Shown: positions 10,228-22,410, counted from the first letter of the stretch. The stretch is DNA of 64,000 bases from Erigeron canadensis (GCF_010389155.1 NC_057768.1:5826501-5890500); one strand, 5' to 3'. Numbers and translations: made by a program. Notes: generated by a model not told the origin, from the letters alone.

Positions 10228-12456
10228 TTAAGTAGCTTTTCTTCGAAGAAGTATAAAGCATTCGGAAACTGTCTTTATGTTTTCTAGCGTAAGAACTGAC
10301 GATGTCACAATCCTCTTTCTTAACAAGCAAAACACCTGTTCTACAACTTCGCTTCCAAAATGTTTTTCAATAAGCCATCCCCAAGATGTTTGTAGGAACA
10401 ACATGAACATATATATGTTTGGAGGCTTATTCACAAAAGATGAAGGAGGACCCAAGCTCTGAAACTTTTCTACTGTAAAGCGATCATTTTTACGGATGAC
10501 ATCCTCTATCTCCTTTGGAGTCGCATTGTATCTTGGAAAGTTGAAGGAGTCAAGTTTCTCTTCGCTCAGCAATCCCTTCAAAAAGATGATTATAATTGAT
10601 GATTAGAAACCTCAAAAACAGTCTTTTATAAATTTTAAATGTACTGTGGTTGATTTTTCAACTTGTTTAACATATTAGTATATTTAAGTTAAATCGTTTA
10701 GAGTAGTAAACCAAAACTTCTTGTTATTGAGACCATCTACCAACGCGCGCACACACTAGAAGGGTACTTGCGCAACATGACGGCCCCGAACAAGATGATG
10801 ATTCTATTTGTTGATATACTTATTGTAGTGTTTTAGTTTGATGTCTTTTGTTAGTTTAAATATGAGAAGAAAAACAAATATGAATTATTCAAAATAAAAT
10901 AAAAGAAACCAATTAAACTGTTGAATGATATAATGAAAGATAAAAAATTAATATTCATTCTTCCATAATTTTAAAAAGTCAAAAAGTAAATTCCTAAAAT
11001 CATAAATCATTCCTCATTTATATATATTGCTCTGTAAACGGAAAATGATAAATCCTTTTAAAAATTAGCTAGCCGAAAAAATCCTTCCAAAACCACATGA
11101 TTATGACATTTGGATTCTATTGGATTTTTTTTCTAATTTTACCTCTTAATTAAACTAAATATTATCATCTGATTGTTAAGCATTTTTAAGCTAATAATTA
11201 TTACCTTCTCTGCCATGACCATGAGGCAATCGCCTAAAAGATCAACGACTTGAACAAGAGGATACTTCTTGACCTCAAAACAAGGAAGTAAAAGTGTCAT
11301 GAGACCACCCGGCACGAGCTCTTCAGCCCTAGCATTCAAGAACACTTCCATATCTCTAGCAAATTGCTTTGCATAAACTTGAACTACTTCATTACATGAA
11401 TCCGTGTAAAAGATCTTCCCTTTATTAAACGCTGGTGATTTCTTATCAATCAACTCGTTAGGAATGCTTGATAGCCAATGAAGAGCATAAGACGAGTTCA
11501 CAAAATGAAGTGTGCCCTTTGGAAACAACCGGCCGTGGATAGAACCAGGTACCCCGGCTGCAAAATATTCCCGGTTTGGTGGTAGTGACTTGAAGAGTGT
11601 ATCAAAACAATTACGTACGTGGTCATTGAAGAATACTTGAAACTGAACCTTGTCTTGTTTGTTTTGGGGTATTTTTCTTTTCATTGACTCCACAATGTTT
11701 TTAACTACCATGAATCCAACTGAATTTCCCAAGTCTGCAATGTTGAGTGAGTTTGAAGTAGCAAGAAACCGATTTACGTCTAGCTTATCCATGATCGCGT
11801 CATTGATCAAGGACATTGCCGCATATCCTCCCACATGCTGCAAATGAATGATTTTCACTTGATAAAATTGAAGAAACAATAGTATGGTGGGCCTTAAATT
11901 GTTCAAAGATAATATAAAACTTCTCTATTAATTGGGATGAGATTTCTTCAAGTTACCCTTGACTACTTGACATTTGATTTAAAATCAAGTTTGGAGATTA
12001 AATGATCATTTTATAATGTTAACCCTTGATTTTAATTTAAGAGTTAAGAGAATTGTTCTAACTTGACCCCTCAAGTTATTCCATCCTAATTGGGACCGGT
12101 TAATTAGGGTAGATCGGTAGGAAACCTTTGATTTCATGTACCATATTCGTATCTATGAAACTCTGATGTAGAGTTTTTTTGCATTAATGGTGTTAGTTTT
12201 TATATTGTTTTGACTTTGTGAGTTTGATCTTAAATATTTTTGTATGTATTAATATAATATATGAAGGCTTGAGTTTTTACATGTATATATCTTCATTGGC
12301 ATTGATTTTAATAACTATTATATAACACATAAGAAAAATAAATTAAGATCAATGTTGAAAAAAATGGGCATTTCAATTGTGAGGGAGTCATAATAATTAA
12401 ATTTAATAGCTTACCCGAGTCAATACGAAGGGCCCATCGTTTGCAAGAACTTCCAT
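10228..12456 (-). CDS. SABATH-family SAM-dependent carboxyl methyltransferase (3 exons)
   Basis: SABATH enzymes transfer a methyl group from S-adenosylmethionine to a carboxyl group (or ring nitrogen) of small molecules such as salicylate, jasmonate, loganate, farnesoate or gibberellins. Exons on the minus strand are 12456-12415 (14 codons, MEVLANDGPFVLTR), 11837-11205 and 10575-10228. All junctions are in phase and give 340 residues, slightly short for the family (about 350-390). SAM-site motif: IADLGNSVG. Then come FNDHVRNCFDTLF, PPNREYFAAGVPGSIHGRLF and LHFVNSSYALHWLSSIP, all diagnostic. Late motifs include EELVPGGLMTLLL and the C-terminal FGSEVVEQVF. Oddities: the usual N-terminal substrate motif (SYxxNS) is not apparent, and the usual Cys and Pro-Asn-Thr around DLGCSVGPNT are changed to DLGNSVGFMV. 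This may alter cofactor or substrate binding. The substrate cannot be predicted. Confidence 0.9.
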
Positions 12457-12536
12457 TTTGTCCAAGCTTGGTGTGTTCGAATAATGTAATTGCATATACA
12501 AATAGAGTTATATACATGATGATTGATATGAAATCG

Positions 12537-12544
12537 TATATATA
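12537..12544 (-). promoter_or_regulatory. Candidate TATA box of the methyltransferase gene
   Basis: On the minus strand TATATATA lies about 80 bp upstream of the start codon at 12456, a normal distance for a plant core promoter with a short leader. No other core element is obvious. Confidence 0.45.
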
Positions 12545-12802
12545 GTGATACGATGATGTCATGATGATGATGTGGTAAAGTGACAGATGTAAATAACAAA
12601 GGCGGGAAGTGTTAATAAAGAGGGAAATTAGGTGTGTCACAAAGTTTGTTCGATTATAGCTATGTGTAATACATGTAAAATTTTGTAATGAAAGCAGGCG
12701 ATGAATACGTGCGTTTAGTTTTTAATCCGGGAATTAGTCTCGTACATCTAGTTATAGTAAGTTAGTTTACTCTTTCCTTCCCAATTTAAACTAAATTATA
12801 TC

Positions 12803-12954
12803 ATGCGTAATATGTAGATAGACGTATATAACTTATAAAATGTTAATGTTTCATGATATCGTATATTAACAAAATAAAATGCGTAATATGTAGATAGACG
12901 TATATAACTTATAAAATGTTAATGTTTCATGATATCGTATATTAACAAAATAAA
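12803..12954. repeat. 76-bp direct tandem duplication
   Basis: The block beginning ATGCGTAATATGTAGATAGA occurs at 12803-12878 and again at 12879-12954 with no difference that I can see. It lies upstream of the methyltransferase gene. Such identity implies a recent event. Confidence 0.95.
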
Positions 12955-14748
12955 AGGTGTTATATTTATTTACATATAATAATACAGTAATATATATAGA
13001 ATAAAAATTGACATAGTGTAAAAAAGAAAGAATGTAATGATCAATTGTCAATATCCCTAATCTTCATACGTAACAAACATAGAGGCTTATAGTTTGATGC
13101 ATCATTGAAGATGGTAAAAGATTTAGAAAATATTATAATATAAAAAGTCAATGTTTTAAACTTATATGGATCAATTATATATATATATATATTGCTGGTA
13201 GAACTGAAAGAAAAAAAGGTTGAATTCTCTAGCTTCTTATTGGTTGATGGTTTTATTTTCTTGTGTTTTGATTGGTTGAGTCTATTTTTGGAAATGACTT
13301 AGAATTTATTTAAGAAGAATTTTTTCACTAGTGAAGTTGAATATAAAACAAATATATTAGTAATTATATTTGGAATTTAAAAAAGATGCTTAATGCTAGA
13401 TATAAACAAATTATTTAAAAAAAATACGGAGTATAATAGTTTTTATTTATTTTTAATTTAATTTGAACATAATAAAAACCAAATTAATATATGGGTTGGT
13501 AAATTGACTGCAGTCTATATAACTAGAACACGAGTCTAAATTTTAGTCTCTTACGAAAGAAGTTGGGAGCTTTGATATTTTTAAGAATTTTATATTTCTT
13601 TCAACAACTAACTTATTCATAATCTAATATACCAAATACTTTAAAGTATTTCAAGCTTAAGATTATTGAACTTCTTATCATTTATTCATTTCTAAATGAC
13701 TTACGATGCCACACATGTTATCACCTTAAAAACTTTCTCTATAACCATGACTAAAAGTAACCCGTAACACAAAAAAACATATGACTAGCCTTGTATCGGC
13801 ATATGACATGCAATGACTAAATTGTTACGAGTTTCAACGATTTCTATACATTGTTCGCACTTTGCTAATTAAATTTATCATTAAGCTGCACAAGTATGTC
13901 TTTATAGACTTTATTGTTAGGATAATTTTTGAGAATTTAAAGTTAATTACATTGACCAGTATGTTTAACTATAGCACCAATAAAAAATACATCATTTTTT
14001 AAAAACATACGCTACTTGGATCTAAGAGACCCGTAGCCCCATTCCAACATGCTTGTATAACCCGACCAAATCCTTAACAGAGAAAATGGTGAGAGGGCCC
14101 ATTTTGCACTGTTCGCTAATCAATTGCCAAACAACCGACGCAATCATACATAAGCAAAGCAGATGATCGATAGATTCGCTATCATACATAAACATCCTAA
14201 TGATTATTAATTAATGCCTCGATATAACCTGAATTTTGTATTACTGATTTTACCATATAATTTCCATCACTTTTCTTTTATTTTTCTTTCTTGTTTGGAA
14301 GGTTAAATTGGTCAAAAGTAAGAAAATAATAATAATTTTGTATTGTTTCGAGAATCCTATGTACGTTGTCTAGTAACTTTTGAAAGATAGCTGAAAGATA
14401 AACAAAACAAACAACATTTGACATGGGACGAGGTGGCACGTAGATATCAAGTCTTGGAATTACCGACCAAAGTATGCTTAAAAGAAGACCAATATTCGTA
14501 TCTAAGAACTTCCAATCTCCATGGCCTATGGACAGGAGTCAAGGGCATGTAGTGTGACGAAAAGGATCGAATATTTGTCTTGTTTATAGGTTTAAGGGAG
14601 TTCCATTGTTATAATTGTAACCATTTGATTACTTTGGTGATTATGTGAAGTTTATTTAACCAATGAATGGCTGTTTTTACTTTGGTTATCCACGTCAAAT
14701 ATATTACAACCACTCCACCTCAATAATTCGATCATCTTCTTGACTCTT
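12955..14748. other. AT-rich intergenic region
   Basis: I see no convincing coding region. Open frames here are short and have no recognisable motifs. The sequence contains a TA run near 13177-13191 and is otherwise unremarkable. Confidence 0.5.
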
Positions 14749-15292
14749 GGGTGTTTGGTTCGCAGAATTCTAAACAATTCGATAGAATTGGAATTGGAAT
14801 CTGAATTTCATTCCATATCTTGTTTGGTTAGCAGAATGGAATTCAGATTTCATTCCAAATTATTTTTTTATTTGAAGATAAAATTATTTTCTAAAATTTT
14901 TACAAAATTAAACTATTATATAAAATATTATTAATATTTATAAGTTTATTACTATCTAATAAAAAGTTTTCTTAAAAAAGAACCAACTTTAGTTTATACA
15001 ATTTAATATTATTCGATAAAAAATTTATTATTATATAAAAATTAATAATATTTTATATAATAGTTTAATTTTGTAAAAAGTATTAATATTACTAATTAAA
15101 AAATATATATTTCAATTTATATTATTATTATTTTTATAATTAATATTATGAATTCATTCATTTCCAGCCACCCAAATACAAAAGATTATAATTCAATCAA
15201 ATACCAATTCCATCAGATTTTCCAATTCCATCATATTTCAATTTCTTTGACAGATTTCAATTCATTCAAAAAAATTCTACGAATCAAACGGT
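14749..15292. mobile_element. Large palindromic MITE, about 540 bp
   Basis: The left end GGGTGTTTGGTTCGCAGAAT is mirrored at the right by the reverse complement CCGTTTGATTCGTAGAAT. The middle contains a near-perfect inverted pair, ACAAAATTAAACTATTATAT near 14900 and its complement near 15065. The outer arms carry internal repeats of GAATTGGAAT type. The ends resemble PIF/Harbinger MITEs (GGGTGTTTGG), but no TTA duplication is seen here. Confidence 0.65.
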
Positions 15293-15786
15293 CTCTTTCT
15301 TTCTGTTTTCTAAAAAGTTTTTATCTTCAAATAAAAAAATAATTTGGAAAATCATATTCTATATTAAGATGTTAGTCTTCAGCCTCATCCAATGATTGAG
15401 TAGTCTCAATATATATATATATATATATATATAATCAAAGTTATATATCAAAATAATAATATGTGTTCAAAATCTTCAAAATGAACCAACGTTGTTTTTT
15501 TATTTATCTAACAAATAATAACAAATTTATGTCATATTTAAAAAAAAAAAAGTGTTGAGATGGTTTATGCAAATTTAAAAAGAAAAAAATAAATTAGGTT
15601 TTTCTAAAAAGGAGGAAGAAGTGTTACGGTTTATGGGGTAGAAGTGTGGAGTTTTATTATTCACTGGATTTTTTGTGGTAATGGGTATAAGTGGAAACGA
15701 CGTCGTTTTGTCTTGTTTTTTGTATAATTTGGGTGTGTGACAATCCCACACTCACTTTCCCCATATATATATATATATATATATAT

Positions 15787-16318
15787 ATGATAGAGATCCA
15801 GAGAGAAGGTGCGTTTTTTTTTTAGCTTGTTTATTTTAATATTTTTTTATTTTTTCACTTTTTTCATTCTTTTTTTTAATTAACTCAATCCATAAAAAAA
15901 AAATTTAAAACTTTAGAATTTTTTTTTTTTTAACCCGAGTTAGTAAGTTATACATGTGAGCATACGGTACGGGCTTCACTTTTAAAGATATTAATAAAGG
16001 GTAGCTAGTGGGAGTAGTAGGCCATTGAGGGTGATAGGTCATAGGGATGATCTACCTTACGGGCTTCGCCCTTAGCTATCATGGCTCTGCCATAGTCTGA
16101 GAGGCTTCGCATATAGCTTACGGGCTACACCCTTTGAAATTAAAATATTTCAAAAAAATTTTTAAAATTTTTATATAAAATTGGTTAATTAAAGAGAGAA
16201 TGAAAAAAGTGAAAAACGGAAAAAAAGTTCAAAAAAAGAAGCTAAAAAAAATTAAAAAAAATCGAACATTCTCTCTGTTCTCTCCTTAAGGTATCTTCTC
16301 ATTTGATCTCTATCATAT
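15787..16318. mobile_element. Fold-back element related to the one at 669-1490
   Basis: The arms are inverted: GATAGAGATC, then a T-rich stretch with AGCTTGTTTATTTT and CACTTTTTTCATTC on the left, and the complements ending GATCTCTATCATA on the right. The core near 15985-16130 repeats the modules of the other fold-back: GTGATAGGTCATAG, GGGCTTCGCCC and ATGGCTCTGCCAT. Both ends abut TA-dinucleotide runs (15764-15788 and 16318-16338), so it may have inserted into a TA microsatellite. Confidence 0.65.
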
Positions 16319-16346
16319 AAATATATATATATATATATAAAGGGAA

Positions 16347-16516
16347 TATAAGGATGTTCGGCACCTAAGCTTAGGTGTGGAACCCCTCACATACTAATAT
16401 TTTATTATTTCTTGTTTAATGAATAAATGCATGAGCCCCCATGCATGATTTTTATGGATTAAAAAAACAATATGTGAGTGTTTCATACCTAAGCTTAGAT
16501 ACCCGACAACCTTATA
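16347..16516. mobile_element. Short palindromic MITE (170 bp)
   Basis: The termini TATAAGG and CCTTATA are complementary. Both arms contain ACCTAAGCTTAG and CTCACATA/TATGTGAG blocks. The centre has ATGCATGAGCCCCCATGCATG. No coding capacity. Confidence 0.65.
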
Positions 16517-16546
16517 TTACTATCCCCTATATATATAGTTTTCTTA

Positions 16547-16831
16547 TTTTGAGAACCATTTTTTTTTAAGAACCATGAGTCTCTTAAATTATATATTTGT
16601 TCACATGTTTTTTTTGTTCATTCACATGTGAAATTATATAAAAGTTTATGTTGTAAAAGAAACTTCTTAGAAAACCTTCAAAGTAGCATTTTGTGAGCTT
16701 GTGAATGAATTTGTTTTCTTCTGCAACATATATTTTTATAATGTTTCACATGTGAATGAATAAAAAAAAATATGTGATCTAATATTAAGAGTTCTCACGA
16801 TTCTTATAAAAAATGGTTCTTCAAAATAAAA
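16547..16831. mobile_element. Palindromic MITE with arms of about 100 bp
   Basis: The left arm carries TTTTGAGAACCATTTTTTTT and TTCATTCACATGTGAAA. The right arm carries their complements TTTCACATGTGAATGAA and AAAAATGGTTCTTCAAAATA. The stem is imperfect and the target duplication is unclear. An open frame at 16736-16984 overlaps it and is not considered real. Confidence 0.6.
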
Positions 16832-16975
16832 GGATGTAATCTTGGACCCAGATTTATAAAATGCTATCAAAATATACCCACAAGCAAACCCATAGAGCAA
16901 ATTTCTAGCAACATATTGAATCTCCAATGGAGACATATTATACATGCATGGAATCTCCATTGATGGCCTTAGTTC

Positions 16976-17210
16976 TAGTGGCATAAAGCATATGTCACAA
17001 AATTGTCTTTAGTCATCAATCACACAATACAATAATAACATAAGGTTACAACGGCACAAGAAAAAAATGTCACAAAAGAGTTTTAAGGGTAACGATTGTA
17101 GTGATTTTTTTTATTTGTATACCACTACATTTTAAGTGGGCTTTTAAAAACACTTATTTTACTTTTTGAGACATTTTTTGTATGCCTTTAAATAGTATAT
17201 TATTTGTAGT
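16976..17210. repeat. Dispersed repeat, copy 1 (partner at 36838-37075)
   Basis: This block shares the order GCATAAAGCATATGTCAC, TAATCACAC-like, GTCACAAAAGA, GATTGTAGTGAT and CACTTATTTTACTTT with the partner copy, at roughly 75-80% identity by eye. It is probably an old non-autonomous element. Superfamily not determined. Confidence 0.6.
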
Positions 17211-17470
17211 AATAATTATCTATCTAATATATAACAAAAATCAATAGTGGCGGTGGGTGTATGCGGCCCGAATTCTCAAGAATTAAAACGGAGAAAAAAA
17301 TTAGTACGTGAAACCTAGAATGTTAGCTCGATTGTCATCTTAAGTTATAATTCTCTATTTTATTTTGTTGTTAAGAACTAGAGTTCATAATGTAGAAACC
17401 GGAGGTTTTGAGTTAGATGATTTATATAATATTAATGAACTGAGAAAATTAATCTTGCAAAATGACACAA

Positions 17471-17757
17471 TGTAAACTATGCTAAAATGTGTATTGAACC
17501 TTTAAGTAAAATGGGAAAGTAGGTATTTAGAGAGAAATTAGGTATTAGAACAATGAAAGATTAATTGGACAAAAGGTTAACTTTTTATTACATGTGGGGG
17601 TTTATATAGCCACATAATTTGCAATTAAACCCCCTATATAATTACAAACAAGTGCATGACTAATTACATGATAAACCCTTCATCAAATCTTAATAAACAT
17701 TAAGGACAAGACAAATGTTAATATACAAAACACGCACTACAAAATATAAAGCTAACA
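17471..17757 (-). repeat. 3' LTR of the Sirevirus-type element
   Basis: This is the 287-bp long terminal repeat next to the polypurine tract, so it is the 3' LTR in element sense. On the minus strand a candidate promoter, GGCTATATAAACCCCC, lies near its middle (17601-17616). The match to the other LTR is about 96%. Confidence 0.92.
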
Positions 17758-17770
17758 ATCTCCCCCTTAG
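17758..17770 (-). other. Polypurine tract
   Basis: On the minus strand CTAAGGGGGAGAT immediately precedes the 3' LTR. A purine tract at this position primes plus-strand DNA synthesis in LTR retroelements. The second, truncated element at 58.7 kb has a similar tract, AAATGGGGAGAT, before its LTR. Confidence 0.85.
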
Positions 17771-17787
17771 TGCTGTTTTGTAAATGA

Positions 17788-20700
17788 TCATTGGTGAGCT
17801 CTCTTCTTTTTCCTTTGACGTCTATTTCTTTTCTTTGTGGATGATTCAGGTTTGTCTTGAGAGGCAACCTGAGATTTGAACACACGTTTCTCATATTTAT
17901 GTTTTGATTCTTTCCAGAACTTCTTTGGCACAAAATGATACTTTGGATCCTCAGGGCGGTTAGGTGGCTCGATAATGTTGTCAGCAAAGTTAACGGGAGG
18001 CATGTTATGAATTCCTTGCTCGTTGTTTGGTGAATATCTGACCCAGGTGCCTTCTGGAACGTGAATGACCCCTTTTTGTTCTTTTGGAAGTCTGGCTGCT
18101 AAGATTCGTCTTGATCTTTCTCTGTGATCCAGCCTTGATTTGATCTTTTGAATAACCTTGGTCATCCTTCCTTTTTCCTTCTCAGTTTCTTCAAACTCAT
18201 GAAGGCTTTCAAACATGGTTAAACATAGCTTCAATGTTCCATCAGAATACTTGGCAAGTTCGTCTAATCTTATGAAAATCTTATGACCTTGATCGCTTTC
18301 AAAAACAAAACCTCTTGGGTTGTCAAACACTGCACAATTGCTGAAATTTTCTAAATTGATGCCATGGATTCTCTGATTTGGTATGGTGAGGTTGACTTTC
18401 TTCCTTCTCTTTTCAATGGCCAGTTGGAAGTCTTTTTGAGTTTGGCTAAGAATAAGACTATCCATGTATCTTTTAACTACATAATAGGCCTCTTGATTTT
18501 CAGGATCAGGCTGAATAAGTTTTCGAGCAAAGTAATGAAGAAGGAAGATAAAATCATCTGCAGAAAGATAGTTGAAGCGAGCTTCCCCAAACATATATTG
18601 ATGATTATCCTCACGTAGAACCACTAACCAGATCAGGCCAGGAGGTCTTGCAAATCCAGGATCTCGCCATTCTTTGAAGTGAATTCCCACAACATCGACA
18701 ATCTTTAATCCAAACTGCTTCTTCCATTCTTTATTAGCTTTGATGTTTTTGGCAGTGACAAGATCTTTCAAATACTTTGCCCTATGAAGCTCTACATCAT
18801 ATGCTCTACGAGCCCTTAATTCGTCAATGTCGATCTTTTTCAGTTCTTCTTTTTCGGAGAAAATCTGTGAGGCTTTTTCCTCAAGAAACTTTGTCAATTT
18901 GAACAAATGAGGATGGAGGGAAAGATAATTGACTCTACTTCTTTGATTTGCTTGGAAACCTCCTTCATTGATTTGAATGGGTCGAATTCTGGTGTGATCT
19001 TGAAATTGAGGATGATTAAGGTGGTGAATAAGTTGACGAAGGTTTAATTGGTTAAGGGATGGATTGGGTTGAGGAACAGTTGGATAGTTATCAAAGCCAG
19101 GTGGTGGAAGATCATCATTGTCAGAAGAATCCATTTCATCATTTGGATCAACGTCATTGCCCCCAACTTCAAATGTGTCATCATCTTGGATTTCATTGTT
19201 AACATCTTCAACAATCACAAAGGGATCAATATTGAGTTCTCGAGATATAGCATCATCCCTATCAGCTGAGCCAAGTATAACTTCTGTATTAGCACTTGCT
19301 CCGATCACAGAATCAACAACATTAATTACTTCAGTGATCTCTATATCCATTTGTTTATCATTAGGAGCATCTCTAGATTGAGCTTCATCTCCAACAACTT
19401 CGTTGCTTCCAATAACATCTGTTTCAGCACTAACCCTTACTTCAGTCGTCGCATCTCCTCTGTTCTCCCCCTCGTGTTGATCCTGATCATCAGGGTCATC
19501 ACGCCTACGATGGACGACTGCAGCTGTTTTGCAAGACTCTTCTAATTCAGCAATTTGTTTCATTGCTGCCTCAAGTTGAACGTCAGCAAGAAGCTTTTCT
19601 TGTTTGGCTTGTTGATTTAGAAGCAAGAGTTGATGTTGATGGTCGAAGCGAGCTTGGAAAGTTGCAAGGATGGCTTTATCAAATGGATCGGCGTGATTGT
19701 CAAGAGAGATAAGAGCGACATATAAATCACCATACATGGTGTTGATATTGGAGTGAAGAGATTGAATATGTTGAGGAGAGGAGTGTTGAGGAGAACGGCT
19801 GTGATGAGATGAGGATGCGGGAGGTGACGAGTGTAGTGGAGATGGTTGAGGATTTGTGTGAGGGAGAAGTCCAGCAGCTTCAAGATCTTTAAATAGTTGT
19901 CATTCTTCTGGATTAGCTTTAAGCCTAATGCCATCTGGATTTGGAGGAGGGCTAGAAGTTGAAGAGGATGATGGAGATGTGACAGGGGCTTTTCCTTTAT
20001 TAATAGGAGAACGGAGCACTGCGGTTGGTGGCGGTTGAGTTGAAAGAGCAGGAGCGGCCGACATAGATGTCGTTTGCACACATGTAGGCTCCGTAGGGTT
20101 TACAGTGTGGCCTGAATGGTGTTGGCCACCAGGACTTCCCAATGATTTATGAAGCAATTGCTCTACATTGGTTGTTTCAGAACTAGTTGGCTCAAGACAA
20201 GTGTCGGGCTCAATGTTCCGGATGGTGGGACTTCCGGGTTCTCCAAGATTGCCCGTTGTACAGGGAATTGTATCCCCAGCGCCTGTCATATTATCATGAG
20301 CAAGACTTCCAGACACTCCTTGAGAAGGTGGAATCACCGACTCTCGGTCTGTTGATGCAACATCCAAAGGATGTGCGTGCTCAGACACATGTGACCTAGG
20401 CGATCTAGACTCAATTGTGTGAGAAAATGAAAGTGGGAGAGAGGCAAGAGTCTCCGCTGCTACAATATCGACATCCTCCGAGTGAGGAATTGATAGTGGA
20501 CGTGGTTGGTGCCTGTGCAAAAATGAAACTGGATCCTGTAAAGAGAATCCAGAGTGGCGAGTAGGTGAAACATGCGAGGGTGGGAAATCCTCGGCTTCTA
20601 TCCTACTGGTGTCATCCCGGCTAGTTGTTTGAACTATCGGAGGGCCATCATTTTCTTTTTGCCCTATTCTTAGCCCTGACCTCTCATCCTCTCCAGTATG

Positions 20701-22035
20701 TTTTTCAACCCCTCCCTCAGGACCACCTTGTACCTCCGGAATATCAAACACATTATCACAAAAAGGAATTTCATTGTTAATATCGTTGTGATCAGAGGAA
20801 GAGCGTTCATCATGTGATTCCTCAGGAATTTGTTGAAGAGAAGTTCTTATAACGGTAGTAGAAGAAGGAGAAGGTGATGAAATAGGATCGGAAGAAGAGG
20901 ATGAAGGAGTGAGAGGAGAAGGAACAGAGAATGTTGATGAAGTTGTTTTTGATTTTGATTTTGATTTGGATTTTGAGTGATGACGAGTTTTGCGTTTCTT
21001 TTGTGTAGGTGCTGAAGATTGAGGAATTTCGATAGAAGAAGAAGTAGGAACAGATAAGCCAGGTGCAAAATCATCAACTAACCCCTCTTTTCTTTTTCGA
21101 CACCTAAAACCCTCACTTGGTGACCTATGCAAGCGTGGGGAAGGCACACCTCGGTTTTGAGTAGCCATACGCTCGGCTAAATACGCTCTGTAAATCCTGA
21201 GATCAGGATTATCTATGGGCACCTGGCTGAGCAGAGATTCAGAAATTGGCATGAAATTGATGTGAGCAATGCGATTGTTTGTATATACATGACGAAAGCT
21301 GGAGATAACTACACGTCTTGAAGCAGGAAAACGTTTGATATTGCTGTGATTGTTGACAAAATGCTGCATAATGACAGACAAGAAACGGATAAACGCGATA
21401 TATTTCTTGTTAGAAGTGTGTTTACCGTTAACTTGGAGTCGAAGATGATCAAAAACAATGGCAGCAAAATCAAGATAGACATCGAACGCGATTCCAAAGA
21501 GATATGTTAGAGTGGCCTTGGTGAAGTCATCTTGACCTTTTCTTGATGGTGACAAGCAGTTGTTGATGATGGAACAGAGAGTATGCCACATCGGATGAAA
21601 ATCCTTCTTTTTAATGTCTCTTAAAGCTGAGAAGTCATCATCGTAACCCAACTCGTGTACTCGATGTATCATCTCAGGAGTTGGTGGAGTTTCAACAAAG
21701 CTCGATTCTCCCGGTCTTGAATCAGCAGCTGGAAAGCGAAGAATTGTTTGGAAATCATCCAGATTGAATGTAAATTGCTGTGAAGTACCATCTGTTGTTT
21801 GAAGGGAGAACCAGAAGAATGGACGAGCTCTTCCTCTTGTAGGAACATACTCCATTGTCCGCCACATTTGATATAATAATTCTTCTTCAATGCCTTCAGT
21901 CGTGATAGTGAAGATATTGATCAATGGATGATATGTGAGCATAACTGGAATAATACCGAATGGACAGGTAAACGGTATCATAAGACGAAGGTTATTCGTC
22001 ATTTGTTCTGTGGCTCCATCTTTAAGAAACTCCAT
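17788..22035 (-). pseudogene. Large extra ORF 3' of pol, split by one in-frame TGA
   Basis: A single reading frame runs from the ATG at 22035 to 17788, about 1,415 codons, with one interruption (TGA at 19902-19900, followed by CAACTA). The frame is open further upstream but without ATG. The N-terminal ~330 residues look globular (QFTFNLDDFQTILRFP, MWHTLCSIINNCLS, TLTYLFGIAFDVYLDFAAIVFDHL), loosely like plant transposon-associated domains seen in Asteraceae proteins. Then follow ~400 residues rich in Ser, Pro and His, including a KSKSKSKSKTT run. After the TGA come a coiled-coil start, an acidic region (residues with DDPDDQDQ and DSSDNDDLPP), a conserved globular part (GTWVRYSPNNE, PPVNFADNIIEPPNRPEDPK) and a very basic tail (KKRNRRQRKKKRAHQ). 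There is no signal peptide or membrane span, so despite its env-like position it does not look like an envelope protein. Function unknown. A diverged second copy of the C-terminal half lies at 56966-58706. Confidence 0.75.
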
Positions 22036-22099
22036 CCTAAAATTAACAAGTAGACGAATGGGAAATATCGTTTCCAAGGTTAGAAAAGATTGATTATAC

Positions 22100-22410
22100 A
22101 CTGATTTTCGCAAAAGATGTAAAGGTAGTACAACAAGGCGTTCAATACCTCACGTCTTATGGAAAATCAATGTACAATTATGAAAAACAGATTTTATTAA
22201 AAGAACTAGTCATACACCTTGTTTCACAGAAGATGCAAAAGACAGTATATCAAGGCGTTCAATGTCTTGCTTCTAAAGGAAACCCGATGTATGAAAAGTA
22301 GAACAAGGGTTTAAAAAAAATGATCATTATGTGTTCACGAAAGATGTAAAGGTAGTACATCAAGGCGTTCAATACCTTACTTCTTAAGGAAAACAGATTG
22401 ATAATCAAGA
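22100..22410 (-). repeat. Three tandem units of about 113 bp before the extra ORF
   Basis: On the plus strand GATGTAAAGGTAGTACAACA (22116), GATGCAAAAGACAGTATATC (22232) and GATGTAAAGGTAGTACATCA (22343) each lead into CAAGGCGTTCAAT. In element sense the array spans the region just 5' of the extra ORF ATG. Confidence 0.8.

Noticed and set aside
14740..15342. Two open frames of 64 codons
   Set aside because: Located in opposite arms of a palindromic MITE.
17788..22035. Treating the extra ORF as one or two host genes
   Set aside because: It lies between the RNase H end and the polypurine tract inside matched LTRs, and its homologue at 57 kb also precedes a polypurine tract and LTR.
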